A stretch of DNA of 64,000 nt from Closterium sp. Naga37s-1 (GCA_947471745.1 CANJKZ010000262.1:132501-196500); one strand, 5' to 3'. Shown: positions 1 through 10,304, numbered from the stretch's first letter. Made by a program: numbers and translations. The notes: generated by a model from the letters alone, not told the origin.

Positions 1-427
1 CTCCTGCTTGAGTACCTGCGATGGCCTGAGTGCAGGAGAGAAGAGAGGGAGTAAATCGAGGAAAGGGAGAGTCAAGCGATGGCTGGGGGAACGAGTGTCA
101 TGGCCCGCACACAGCCTCTTTGTGTACTGCCCGCACCAAAGAGTCTTCATTTGAGGTGCTTCGAACATTGGCTCTGTATTTGTTGCCCGCATGAGAGAGT
201 CACAGCGCTGAGAGCAGCGAGAGATGGCTTTAGTGGGAAATGTTCTAAATCGTTTGGATGATTTGCGTAGGGGTTACGAGGCACAAATCCAAACGGTTCA
301 AAGTCCCCACCCCAACCCTCTCCTCTCCTGCACCCAACCCTTCCCGTCCCCCCCTCCACCCCCACGCACCGAACCCAACCCCAACCCCACTCCTTCCACA
401 CACCTATACTATCCCCACCTCACTCAC
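1..427. other. presumed intron of the UTP12 gene
   Basis: After the strong donor that closes UTP12 exon 4 (TAT|GTGAGT at 428/427) no further WD40-coding segment is visible down to the left edge. The stretch 300-420 is C-rich low complexity. The next exon is expected beyond the window. Confidence 0.4.
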
Positions 428-3400
428 ATATCTATCACCAGGGGCAAAGAGGCAGCATAGTCCATAGCCAGAGTCAAAGGAAGAGAGGCAGGCTCCAGTC
501 ACAGGGTTCCAGACCTGAAGGAGAGAGGGTGGGAAACGGGAGGGATGTGAGGAAGTGAGTGGGAGGGATGTGAGGTGGGCGAGCGGGAGGGAGGGGAATA
601 GGCGCGATAAGCAGATGCGATGCGGCAAGGCGTGCTTCTAGTCTAGGCAGACAGGCTCCGGTCTGAGGGTTACACACAGGAAGGGGCGGAGAAGGGTAAA
701 AAGATGGGTGGAAGTGAGAGTGCGAGGGAGAGGAGTGCGAGAGGAGAGTGGGGGTAGCGTGGGAGGCGCGCAAGAGGGAAAGTTTGCCACAAGAGGGGGA
801 CTGTGACATAAGAGAGCAAGAAGCGTTTCATCGCTGGGATATTGACAGAATGCCGCCCACCTTGGCGGAGCCTTTGGAAACGGACAAAAGAAGCGAGCCA
901 TCTGAGGAGAGTGCCAGCGAGCGCACGTCAGATCGGTGGCCGGCAGACTGCAGCGATGCCGCCCGGGTGCTGCTGTCCGCATGTATAGTGTGGATCTGAG
1001 AGAAGGGGAGGGATGGGCGGATGGAGAGGGGGAGAGTGCTTCTGAGTCGACTCCAAAGCTTGTCGATGGCCGGCAGACTGCAGCGCTGCCGCCCGGGTGC
1101 TGCTGTCGGCGTGAATCATGTGGATCTGGAAGGCAGGAGGGGGAAGAGAGGATTGAGAGGGTGAGGGAAAGACGGAGAGAGGGAGGGAGGGATAGAGGAA
1201 TTGGTAAAGGGAACAGCATGGATTGGAAGGTGGACGAACAGAGAAGGGAGGGTTATGAAAGGGGGAGGGAGGGTTATGAAAGAGGCACATGATGCTCCCA
1301 CTCACGACCCTCACCTTTTCTCTCCCCTTTTCCCTCGTCTCACCTCTGTTTCTCCCTCGTCTCACCTCTGTTTCTCCCTCGTCTCACCTCCCCATTCTTT
1401 CTCCTATAAGAGCCCCCCTTGTTCGCCCGCGTCACACTGTTATTGTGCAGAGCTAGCGCCAGTGACGGCTCTGCTGCTCACCCTCTTCTGCAGCACCTCA
1501 CATCCCATAAGGACCCCCCCTCTCGGCACCTCACATCCCATAAGGACCCTCCCTCTCGGCACCTCGGCTCACCTCAACGCTGTTATTGTGTAGTGCCAGC
1601 GCCAGTGACGGCTCTGCTGCTCCTCTCCCCACTCCCCTCCCCCCTGCCCCGCCTGCCTTGGGCGCAAATGCAATGGCGCGCACTCGGTGCTTCAAACGAA
1701 TGGTGAACATCGAAGCAAACTCGTCTGCACCCTCCACAGTCACCCCGGCTCCCCCCTTCTGCTCCCCATCCTCCTCCCATCCCCCCCCTTCCCCTCCTTC
1801 CCCTCCCCCCTCTTCCCCTCCTTCCCCTCCTCCCCCTCCTCCCTCCGCCGTTCCCTCCCCTGCCTCCTCACCCTCTCGCTCCCCCTCACCCCCCTTCCCC
1901 TTCCCCTTCTCCACCTGTCTCCGCCTCCGCCTCTTGGCCTGCCTAACCGCCTCACCAGGACTCCTCACTCGGAACAACTCAACGGCCTTTCCAGCACTCT
2001 GGCAGGCTAAGACTTTCCCTGGGCCGTCGAAACGCACACTTAAAGCCTGCTCTGCGCCCTGCCCCACTCCCACCACCCTCCTTATACTGCCGTGCGGTAT
2101 AAGCACGTCCCATCGCCCTGCCACCCCCCCACCTCCTGCTCCCTTGCTTCCCATTCCTGCTCCACCTCCTTCCGCCCCCCCCGCAACCTCTCCCCCTTCC
2201 CCTTCCCCAGGTTCCCCCTCCCCCCGAACCAGCCCCCCCTCAGCTCCCTCCTCCCCCTCCCCCAACATCCCCCTCTCCGCCCTGATTTGGAAAACCAAAA
2301 CCTCAGGTTCGGTGCCAGCAGCGACGAGCCTGGGCAGGTTCGGGTGGATGGCGAGCGTCCAAAGCTCGCCGCGAGGCTCGGCGATGGTTTGGATGCAGTG
2401 GTGGAGGGCGAGATCCCAGACCTTGATCTGCGCGTCCCTGCTACAACTGACCAATAGGGACTGGTGCTGTACCATAGAACCTTCCAGGAAGGTGAGATCA
2501 GTCACCTGGACAGTTTGAGGGCGGGGGATGGGGGAGGGGAGGGAGGTGGAAAAGGAGGGAAGGGAGGGGGTGTTAGGCTAGGGGTGTGGATGCAGTGGTG
2601 AAGGGCGAGGTCCCACACCTTGATCCGCGCGTCCATGCTACAGATTACCAGCAGCGACTGGAGCTGCACGCGGGAACCAGGAAGGTGAGGTCTGTAACCT
2701 GGACAATTTGCATGGCGGGGGATCGGGGGAGGGAGCGGGGTGAATGGGGGAGGAAAACGGGGGAGGGATGGCAGACCATGCGTGGATCCATCTTCCACAC
2801 CTACATCCTCTCTTCACCCATAACCCCCAAGCGCGACACTTTGACTGGCCTCTGCTCTGCGTTCCATCCGTAGAAAGGTTTTCGAGGCGCCTCATAACCT
2901 ACATCCTCCCAAACTGGAGAAACTACATTCAAACCCTCCAAAACCCTGAACCCTGAATCTTGCCTGGTCTCTGTGGCCCCTCAGTCGCACGAGCCCCACT
3001 TCACCCGCCACGTCCCACACCACGATGTCCGCGTCTCTGCCGCCCGACGCCAGCCGCGTTGTATCGCACCACCGCTACAGCCGACCTGTGGCCGGCAAGG
3101 CTTGTCCTACACGTCCCGTCCACCATGTTCCACACGCGCACCGTGCCGTCCGTGTACCCCGCCGCCACCTGCGTCGCGTCGGCCGGCGACGGGCAAATCG
3201 CCGTCACGTCCACTACAGCGGGGACCGCATCATGCACGCTGCCGGCTGCGCTGCCGGCCGCACCCGCGCCGCCCCCTTGGCTGTAGCCGGCGCCGGCCGG
3301 CTGTGGTGAAAGCTGCTGCAGCAGCGTGCCCTTTCGCATGTCCCATACGAGCAAGCGTTCGAGCGCGCCGGTAAGAATGGAGCGACCCGATTGGTCGAAA

Positions 3401-3477
3401 CAGATGCTGCCGCAGGAAGGAGAGACTACGAGGCCGAATACCGCTTCCTGCTCGTAGCGCAAGTACGCTTTCACCAT
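428..3477 (-). CDS. UTP12: UTP12/WDR3-like U3 snoRNP WD40 protein, 5' part (4 exons seen, continues off left edge)
   Basis: Family role: UTP12 (Dip2/WDR3) is a tandem WD40 protein of the UTPB part of the nucleolar small-subunit processome and acts in 18S pre-rRNA processing. Exons I can place, in transcript order: 3477-2964, 2505-1573, 995-861, 514-428. The first exon opens with [17 protein letters not shown] and has WD blades such as [10 protein letters not shown] and DGTVRVWNM. Exon 2 has [10 protein letters not shown] and [13 protein letters not shown], a long Gly/Glu-rich low-complexity insert, then [13 protein letters not shown]. Exon 3 has [14 protein letters not shown] and exon 4 has [13 protein letters not shown], in the order seen in WDR3. 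Intron 1 seems to use a GC donor (CAG|GCAAGA). Exon 1 is 514 nt, one base off the phase needed; the frame switches near 3050, between the RYNA and [14 protein letters not shown] segments. This is either an assembly error or a real lesion. The start lies only 155 bp from the stop of the next gene. Confidence 0.85.
1038..1059. repeat. junction palindrome, core TGAGTCGACTC
   Basis: GCTTCTGAGTCGACTCCAAA... with matching outer arms GCTT and AAGC. It lies between the truncated and intact copies of UTP12 exon 3. Confidence 0.8.
1064..1130 (-). pseudogene. truncated duplicate of UTP12 exon 3
   Basis: It repeats the first 60 bp of exon 3 ([20 protein letters not shown] against [20 protein letters not shown]). 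It ends next to the palindrome at 1038-1059, and the intact exon 3 follows at 995-861. A further decayed copy of exon 4 ([12 protein letters not shown]) lies at about 610-700, and a copy of the exon 2 tail (ALHNNSV) at about 1436-1500. Confidence 0.7.
2586..2698 (-). pseudogene. decayed duplicate of UTP12 exon 2 (5' part)
   Basis: It begins with its own acceptor (TCCAG|GTTACAG) and repeats the start of exon 2 (VTDLTFL, then the [13 protein letters not shown] block), but the reading frame breaks after VTDLTFL. It sits in intron 1 just upstream of the intact exon 2. Confidence 0.75.
2877..2899. repeat. junction palindrome, core CGAGGCGCCTC
   Basis: GGTTTTCGAGGCGCCTCATA..., with the 12-bp direct repeat ACCTACATCCTC at 2799-2810 and 2897-2908. 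UTP12 intron 1. Confidence 0.75.
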
Positions 3478-3632
3478 CGCGTCGCACTAATTTGACGCCC
3501 GCCTACTAAAGAAAGTGGGCAAGCTGCTGGGAAGGACCTCCTGGACAAAATTCGTGAGCTTTTGGATGAAGGTGGGCTTGTTCCCTCAGGTTTATTAGAA
3601 TGCAAAACGATAAATGTAACGTGTGAAGATTG

Positions 3633-6600
3633 TCAGAGACGGGAGAATACATGTGAAGTGGAGATTAATCTACGCAGGTCCTTCCAGCCTCGTGGGTTGA
3701 TGGGCATGAAATGCAGCCCTGACGCCCCTGCAAGCATTCCAATTGGGCAGCAGAGAGGCGGGGGAGTGGGATGGGAAAGCAAAGTGAGCATCAATCTACA
3801 CAGGTCCCACAAACCGCAACCCTTTGTCTTCCCACCTTTGAGGGCCTTCACAAGGCCGAGCCAAGGTACTGCTTTTGAGAAATTTCAAAAGAAACTCACA
3901 CAAGGAAGAGCCAGGGTACTGCCCCCTCCAGTGCTGGCGGACTGAAACAAGCATTGACCTCTAGGAACGCACACTTCGCAACGCACACTTCGCAACGCAC
4001 ACTTCGCAACGCACACTTCGCAACGCACACTTCGCAACGCATACTTCGCAACGCACACTTCGCAACGCACACATGAAACCAAGGTGACTTTTGAGTCAAC
4101 TCAAAAGTCATCTAAGAATGCACACTTGGCAACGCACACGTGAAACCAGCTGGTACCTACCAACAACGGCAATCCCTGTGTCGGCACACCTCTCCCTTCT
4201 CGACCGAAGCCCCACCTTCCAGCGCTGGCGAAGCTGATTTGCTGGTTTCAGTCTGGTGTGAGGCGGCTTCGCAACCACTCTGCATACTACGCCCCACCTT
4301 TTAGATGCTTCACCTTCCTTCCCCACCTTAGAGCTGCTTTGCAAGTGTGAGGTACTGCTCCGTCCAGTGCTGGCGGAATGTCCTAAATCGCTCCACATCC
4401 ACCTCGCCTGTCCCTGCCACCTGCTCCTCTGCCCGCCGGAACCTTGAACTTTTAGGCCACTTTCACAGCCATTAAGCAGACGTCCCACCTTTTAGTTGCT
4501 TGGCAAGTGTGAGGTACTGCTCCGTCCACTGCTGGCGGAATGTCCTAAATCGCTCCACATCCACCACACCTGTGCCTGCCACCTGCTCCTCTGCCTGCCG
4601 AAACCTGGCTATTTCAGTGTCGGCCTGCCCCCCCTTGGCGTCGGTGAGAAGCATCCAGAAGGCGAGGTTGCGCGCCGAAGTGATGAGCGGCATTCCGATA
4701 ATCATTGGCACTGCTGTGGTGAGGCTGGGAGAGGGGAGGAGAGGAGTGACAGGCACATGGGTGTAAGAACCTCATCTGCCTGCTGGAACCTGGCTATTTC
4801 AGTGTCGGCCTCCCCCCCCTTGGCGTGGGTGAGGAGCATCCAGAAGGCGAGGTTCTGCGCCGAAGTGATGAGAGGCATGCCGATAATCATGGGGACTGCG
4901 GTGGTGAGGCTGGGGGAGGGGAGGGGCGAGGAACGAAGCAAGCAGATTGTAGCGTCAGCCTGCCCCCCCTTGGCATCGGTGAGAAGCATCCAGAAGGCCA
5001 GATTGCGCACCGAGGTGATTAGCGGCATGCCGATAATCATTGGCACTGCGGTGGTGAGCCTGGGAGGAGGTGTGGGGCCATGGGCGGAAAGTTGGGGGAG
5101 GAAAGGGAAGGGAATGAGTGAGAAGCATCTAGAAAGAGAAAAATTTGGGACTGATGGGAATTTACCTCTCCGCCTACCCCTCTCCCTCCCCACCCTCCCC
5201 TCCCCCAATTCCACTCTTTCCCTCGCCCTCTTGCACCCACCCTATGAATCTCTATCCCTTGCCTTCCGTCTCACCCTCTCTGTTCAGCCGCACACCACCA
5301 TTGCTGAAAAGCTTCTGGCACCACTGGGGGCTGCAGAATTATCGCCTCTGCTCCTGCCTCCAGCTGCTTGGGGGAATTTGTGTGTGGGGGAAAGGGAGTT
5401 GGGGGGGATGAGATGGAGGGTGAAGTCGGAGGGGAACCAAACCACATCTACTCCACGTCATCTGCGCACATGACATGCCGAGTGCATCTGTCCACATGAC
5501 ATGCCGAGTGCATCTGTGCCCCATCCTATACACGCACCTGTGGGATGTGATCAGTCATACCTTTTCTGGGTCGACTCAAAACTAAACAGTCATACATACC
5601 TTCAGCCTTTGCGTGGTGCGTGCACCCACATCTCTTGAAATCACCATTACTGTTTCCACAGTTTGTGTGCGCGCCTCTTACCTTCTGCTCTAACCGATCA
5701 ACGGAGCCCGTGAGTGGATTCTCCACAGCCCACAACTGAACACCTTGGGAGGGAGAGAATGACAAGGGAGGTACGGGTTATTGGAGGATGGAAGGGGAAG
5801 AAAAGGGTCACGAGAAAAGGGTGGTCTGAGAGCCGCAACACAACGCAGCCAGATGAATTCCAAGTTTCAAATTCAGCTTTTGAGGAGCCTCGGAAGTCAT
5901 CTTGACGCTGTACAGGCGTTGTGGCACTGTGACGCGCCACACCACACTCACAGCACAGCACAGCACAGCACAGCACAATCTCTCCCGCTCCTCACCTCAC
6001 CTCACAACTCACGTAAAGGGAAGAGTTTTTGAGGAGCCTCAAAACGCGCCACGCCACGCTCACAGCATAGAACTGTCAGAGGTCCACAGGTGATCCCCGA
6101 TTGATCCTAGGGAAGGGTTACAGGCATGTTGGCCTGGGGGGTTATGGGCGCATTGACCCGCTACTTAACAAGCCTTTTTATTCAAATGGTCTAGTGGTTG
6201 GGATTCTGACATGGTATCAGAGCGAAGGTCTCGGGTTCGAATCCCAGTGTGTGCACTTCGGGCATCCCAGTGCGGGGGGGTGTCAGAGGTCCACTGGTGA
6301 TCCCCGATTGATCCTAGGGAAGGGTTACAGGCATGTTGGCCTGGGGGGTTATGGGCGCACTGATCCGCTACTTAACAAGCCCTTTTATCCCAATGGTCTA
6401 GTGGTTGGGATTCTGACAAGAACAACCTCCGCCGCTCCTCACTACTCACGCAATGAATAACAACGCCACACTTACAGCGCGGAATTTGGCCAGCCGATCG
6501 GAGCCTATGAGCATCGCGCAACATGTGGAGCGAGGTGTCTTCAGAGTCGACTCAGAACTCACAATACACGCAATGAAAAACAACGCTGCACTTACAGCGC

Positions 6601-7911
6601 GGGATTTGCCCGGCTTCACGGAGCCTATGCGCGTCTCGCAGCATGTGGAGCGAGTTGGTGGGCATGAGTCGGTTGATGAACGGCCAGGAGCGCATCGGGT
6701 GGGCTGGGGGGAGGGATGAGGAGCAGTGTGAGGGAGTTGGAAGTTGGGGAGGGGCGGGCATGAGGCGGGTAGGGGGGCTGTGAGCGTCTCGCAGCACGTG
6801 GAGCGAGTTGGTGGGCATGAGTCGGCTCATGAGCGGCCAGGAGCGCATCGGGTGGGCTGGGGGAGGGATGAGGAGCAGTGGGAGAGTGACGGGATGGGGT
6901 AGAGTAAGCAACTGGAGTACGGGGCTGTTGACGCCAGGCCAAGAGCACATGAGGTGGGCTGGTTTGGTGGGGAGGGGAAAAAGGTGGTGGGGGGGGGGTA
7001 GTGAGCGGTGGGGTGTGATGTGCTGGGAGGAGAATGGAGGGATTGTATGGGGTGGGGATTGCAGCAGCAGCAGCAGCAGCGGTAACACGTACCTCCTGAC
7101 AGCAGCAGAAGAGCACCTGGAGAGCTGCCCTCCCTGCCCCCTACCACCTGAACCGCCTTCTCCACCATCTGCTGCCTCACCGCCTCTGATGTTTTCACCT
7201 GAACCGCCACCGTCAGCACCTGGGCAACCGCCTGAGCCGCAACAGAGCTGCCTGGAGCCGCCAGAGTGGCTTGGCTACCCGTTGTGCTGCCCGTAACAGA
7301 CGGGTTACCAGCACTGGCAGTTAAGGGAATCTCTTGACTTCGAGTTGATTCATCGAGAGAGCTTGCATTGAAAGTGAGGGAAGGGACAGGAGGATTGGTA
7401 AGGGACGAAGTAGGGTGGGAAACGGAGGAGGTAGGAGGGGGAGAGGAGGAGGAGGAGGGGAGTGGAAGCAGAGGGAGGGGCAGCTGCAAGAAATCTCTGA
7501 AGCCGGCCGGCGCAGGCAGGTCCGGAAGCACTGTGGCTCGGAACCTGCCCGAAGCTAGGACGTCCTTGGCCTGGGCCTGCCACGTTGCAAGGGAGAGGTG
7601 GCAATGATGACGAAACGGGCTTTAAATGGCAAATAGGCAGAGAAGAGGTGCAAATGGGCATCGTTACCGTTGCTGTGACCGTTACCTGTTACCTGTTTGC
7701 CTTCCGTCACTTCCAGCGTCAGAATAAACTGCTGGCCGTTAAACAAGCCGTCAGCGCCTGCTGCAGCGCGTGCTAGAGGCGCTCGAGCAGCCTTTTCTGG
7801 ACCCTTGCTCTGCCCTGACGCCAGGAAACCACCAGCGGAAAACGAGCGCGCGGGAAGCGTAAACGCGGAATGGAACCTCCGTGTGTGGCGGAAGGATTGG
7901 GCCAATGCCAT
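3633..7911 (-). CDS. methylenetetrahydrofolate-reductase-like FAD-linked protein, 431 aa, 7 exons
   Basis: Exons: 7911-7693, 7576-7093, 6703-6596, 5743-5682, 5366-5275, 4724-4489, 3727-3633. All junction phases agree and the sum is 1296 nt with a stop. The N-terminus MALAQSFRHTRRFHSAFTL is Arg/Ser-rich without acidic residues, like a mitochondrial or dual targeting peptide. MTHFR-type landmarks follow: FILTLEVTEGK (strand 1, 'EVTPPK' position), GALLLLSGAHP (like LxLTGDxP), LWAVENPLT, EAGAEAIILQPPVVPEAF (like AGAxxxxTQPxF), VPMIIGMPLITSARNLAFW and the C-terminal LHFMPINPRGW. MTHFR-family enzymes are FAD-dependent beta/alpha barrels. A Ser/Pro/Thr-rich insert (about residues 105-180) is unusual. 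I cannot tell true MTHFR activity from a diverged relative. Its stop is 155 bp from the UTP12 start, and intron 3 carries a TRIM element. Confidence 0.65.
3872..3891. repeat. junction palindrome CTTTTGAGAAATTTCAAAAG
   Basis: It is flanked by GAGCCAAGGTACTGC (3858) and GAGCCAGGGTACTGC (3908). Last intron of the reductase-like gene. Confidence 0.8.
3963..4078. repeat. 14-bp minisatellite, about 8 copies
   Basis: The unit is ACGCACACTTCGCA. The array lies in the last intron of the reductase-like gene. Part of the same sequence reappears after the palindrome at 4086-4109 as GCAACGCACACGTGAAACCA. Confidence 0.9.
4086..4109. repeat. junction palindrome, core TTTTGAGTCAACTCAAAA
   Basis: 22 of 24 positions are self-complementary. 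It is flanked by GCAACGCACACATGAAACCA and GCAACGCACACGTGAAACCA. Confidence 0.9.
4345..5062 (-). pseudogene. three decayed copies of reductase-like exon 6
   Basis: The intact exon 6 is 4724-4489. Copies with their own acceptors start at 5062 (LTTAVPMIIGMPLITSVRN) and 4906 (same segment, reaching EIARFQQADE). A tail-only copy at about 4450-4345 ends in a stop just before a donor-like GTGGGG. The copies are 80-90% alike by eye. Confidence 0.75.
6025..6045. repeat. junction palindrome, core TTTTTGAGGAGCCTCAAAA
   Basis: Flanked by ACGCGCCACACCACACTCAC (5932) and ACGCGCCACGCCACGCTCAC (6044). A related copy, CTTTTGAGGAGCCTCGGAAG, lies at 5877-5896 without an obvious flanking repeat. Confidence 0.85.
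6074..6418 (+). mobile_element. TRIM (terminal-repeat retrotransposon in miniature), looks whole
   Basis: Two 138-bp direct LTRs (6074-6211 and 6281-6418) start TGTCAG and end CTGACA, a perfect 6-bp terminal inverted repeat. They differ at about six positions (around 4%), so the insertion is not very recent. The 69-bp interior starts immediately with TGGTATCAGAGC, the primer-binding site for initiator tRNA-Met, and ends with a G-run polypurine tract (GCGGGGGGG) touching the 3' LTR. The 5-bp target duplication AGAAC is at 6069-6073 and 6419-6423. There is no coding capacity, as expected of TRIMs. A tRNA-like A box (TGGTCTAGTGG) at the LTR end and a B box (GGTTCGAATCC) in the interior straddle the LTR/PBS junction. 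Confidence 0.93.
6212..6223 (+). other. TRIM primer-binding site (initiator tRNA-Met)
   Basis: TGGTATCAGAGC directly abuts the 5' LTR and is complementary to the 3' end of plant initiator tRNA-Met. Confidence 0.9.
6440..6960 (-). pseudogene. decayed copies of reductase-like exon 3
   Basis: The exon used is 6703-6596 (AHPMRSWPFINRLMPTNSLH). Copies: a 3'-half copy with donor at about 6534-6474 (HMLRDAHRLRSAGQIPR), a 5' copy with acceptor at about 6862-6785 (HPMRSWPLMSRLMPTNSLHV), and a more decayed one near 6955-6915 (AHLMCSWPGVNSP). A palindrome at 6540-6557 separates the first two. Confidence 0.7.
6540..6557. repeat. junction palindrome TTCAGAGTCGACTCAGAA
   Basis: 16 of 18 positions are self-complementary. 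It lies between two roughly 90-bp copies of reductase-like exon 3 plus donor (6444-6534 and 6563-6650). Confidence 0.85.
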
Positions 7912-8580
7912 TCCGCTGGTCCTTGGCTGTCCGGCGGATGCTCCGCTATAGACTGTTCCGCTGCAATCCAGCCACAGCATTCTTCTAAGAGACAAAACCA
8001 GCTTTTTCAAAAAAAAAACTAGCTCTCAAAAGTCGCGTCTGTATTGTTGCACCTCTAACAGTGACATCAGACGAGTTTCCAGCGCTGACTTTTTAGGAAC
8101 CTCTAACAGTGACATCAGACGAGTTTCCAGCGAAGACTTTTTAGGAACCTCTGACAGTGCAGTAACCTACTGGCGGATTTGCAATTTGCTGGTTTCAAAT
8201 CGTGGCAACTTCAGCCTAATTGCAAATTCTCATGCCTGCCGCAACTTCTGCCCAAACTGCAAGTACATGAGGCAAGCTGAACAAACCCACATATTGCGTG
8301 CTTCGTTGTTGCACAACAAAATGGTCCAAGGAGCAAAATTGTACCCAAAATGCTTCTTTTCTGAGACAGGATCAAGCCTTACACCGTACCATTAAAACTT
8401 TTGGCGAATTGTGTTGGATTTCTTTTTTTTTGCAATAAAATTACTGCCCTAAACACCCCAGTAACGCTATCGAGTAAGGAAGTTCTGTGGTGGAACTACG
8501 GTGAAATTGAGGGTATTTACCAAGACAATGGTCCTTTTTTTTATAGCAAGTCACAATGAAGGCATGTCTAAACTCGTGGG
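7912..8580. other. intergenic region between the reductase-like gene and the stress-protein gene
   Basis: It holds a 48-bp tandem duplication (8051-8159, 2.3 copies of a unit starting ACCTCTAACAGTGACATC). The left end should contain the promoter and 5' UTR of the reductase-like gene, and the AT-rich right part (8390-8580) the 3' region of the stress-protein gene. No further gene is seen. Confidence 0.5.
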
Positions 8581-10304
8581 TTAGCTGATAGGTCGAATTA
8601 CAACCACTGGACACCTGTAAGGCAGAGGGATAGACAGAGGTGGGGAAGGAGGGGGGTAGAAAGTGGAAGAAGAGGGCGGTGGATGCCTAGGAGGAAAGGC
8701 TTGAGTAGGAGATCTGAGTGGTGGGACGAGGGAAGGAGAACGGGCACTGGAAGAAAACGAATGCAAGAGAGCGAAAGAAAGCAAGGAAAGGGGCGGGAGG
8801 GAGGATGGGGGGGAGAAGAAGGAAGTGCGGGTGATGGCTCCGCAAAAAGAGCAGAGGGCGGCCACAACACACCTTGTCAAGGAGGAGAGAAGGGGCAGAT
8901 GCACACATACAGGCCAAGCACACAGATGGGGCAGATGCACACATACAGGCCAAGCACACAGAAGGGGCAGAAGGGGACGGACAGGGGCGGAAGAGCACAC
9001 ACAGAAAGGAAGGCACACACACAAGAGGCAGAAGGACTCACGGGGGGAGGGGAAGCACACACGGGGGGAGGGGAAGCACACACGGGGGGAGGGGAAGCAC
9101 ACACGGGGGGAGGGGAAGCATGGCACAAGCCCCACTGACCGAGCGTATTTGGAGCAGTAGTCGCTGACGGAGCCGAGGAAGCTTCTCTTGACGGGCCCGT
9201 GGCCATGGCTGCCAATGACCAGCATGCTCGCCTCGTTCTCCTCACACGCCTGGCAGATCGCCTCCCTGGCCTCGCCCTGATACACCTTCGTCACGCTCGT
9301 CACCTGACACCCACACAAACACAAATCCAGTACGTTTTGAGACGTCTCAAAAACGCCCGAAGCAACGCCTCAAACTTCTCCTCGCACGCCTGGCAGATCG
9401 CCTCCCTCGCCTCGCCTCTTTACACCTTCGTCACGCTCGTCACCTGACACCCACACAACACACGCTTGCTTTTTGTTAATATTCCGTCTTTCCTTCCAAT
9501 CTCTGAACACTTGGGGTGGTCGTCTCCAATGCCAGAGTGGTCGTCACGCCAGCTCTGACAATAAAACGCCCCCAGCCCGTTTATAACCCACCCCATTCCG
9601 TTCATAACCCAGCCAGCACCACCCGTTTTGCAAGCAGCCCACCCTGTTAGAAAAGAGGCCTACCTGGTTCTCCTTGCAGATGGCCTCGGCCCTCTCGGCG
9701 ACGCTCTTCGTCTCCTGCTCCTTGTCGTCCTCCACGCTCAGCTCGTTGTCCTCGGGAATCGCGAATGCTGGCGGAGGAAAAAACAGGAGAAAATAACACC
9801 AAGTGGAAGTAACACGCAATAACTTTTAAGACGTCTAGAATAGGGGAGAAAAGCGCCCGGCATGGAAGTAATGTGAGAACCAAGGCAACGCAAGGAACTG
9901 CGGGATAATGCGGAATAAAACAAAAGGTACGCCCGTTATGTACCTCCTGCGCTACTGGTAATGGGCGTCTCCACTGTGACGAGTATCGTCTTATCGGCGT
10001 CCTTTCGAATAATGTGGTCAAACGCCCTGCGGAAAAATGTGCAGGAAAAAAAGTATGCAGCCGGTGTGAGCGACCGACGTTTCCGGCACGTGGGCGTGCG
10101 CTAGGGGAGAAACCCGTTTGTGGCAGGAAGAAAGCGCGCAGCTCGTGAAAGCGGTTACAAGGCGTAGAGCAAAAAAGAAAATGAATAGTAATAATAAAAA
10201 GGCGGAAGTGGTAGGCAGCAGGCATACCACTGCAAGGCGTAGAAGCTTTGCTCGGACTCGTCAACTGCGACTACGATGTTGCGACCCGCGACCTCCGTTG
10301 TCAT
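8581..10304 (-). CDS. universal stress protein A-like, ATP-binding type, 153 aa, 5 exons
   Basis: Exons: 10304-10228, 10026-9944, 9767-9664, 9303-9140, 8614-8581. All phases agree; 462 nt including TAA. The protein starts MTTEVAGRNIVVAVDESEQS, with strand 1 IVVAVDES followed by FYALQWAFDHII. The C-terminal half has the nucleotide-binding signature G-x2-G-x9-G-S as GSHGHGPVKRSFLGS, then the final strand CPVVVIRP. This is the single-domain plant USP layout at its usual length of about 150-170 residues. USPs are small cytosolic or nuclear dimers; ATP-binding members act in stress responses, but the specific role cannot be read here. I chose the ATG that leaves a short N-terminus before strand 1. 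The gene is divergent from PTAC3. Confidence 0.93.
8897..9125. repeat. short tandem repeats in stress-protein intron 4
   Basis: A 31-bp unit (GCACACATACAGGCCAAGCA...) is present twice near 8899-8960, and a 20-bp unit (ACACGGGGGGAGGGGAAGCA) about four times at 9040-9120. Confidence 0.85.
9335..9352. repeat. perfect junction palindrome TTTTGAGACGTCTCAAAA
   Basis: It lies between the intact exon 4 of the stress-protein gene and its decayed copy. Confidence 0.95.
9355..9443 (-). pseudogene. decayed duplicate of stress-protein exon 4
   Basis: It repeats the acceptor and the start of exon 4 (VTSVTKV, then a stop, GEAREAICQACEE). The palindrome TTTTGAGACGTCTCAAAA at 9335-9352 separates it from the intact exon 9303-9140. 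Confidence 0.85.

Noticed and set aside
3562-3945. Plus-strand protein starting MDEGGLVPSGLLECKTINVT
   Set aside because: It overlaps the well-phased last exon of the reductase-like gene on the minus strand (LHFMPINPRGW) and has no family resemblance.
6185-6260. A genuine tRNA gene (A box and B box present)
   Set aside because: The segment spans the LTR/primer-site boundary of the TRIM, its stems pair poorly, and the A-box half is repeated in the other LTR without a B box.
7335-7356. Another junction palindrome (GACTTCGAGTTGATTCATCG); similar weak cases at 9823-9840 and 5561-5583
   Set aside because: Self-complementarity or flanking duplication is too weak to count with the clear cases; 5561-5583 has a CAGTCATACCTT flank but a poor palindrome.
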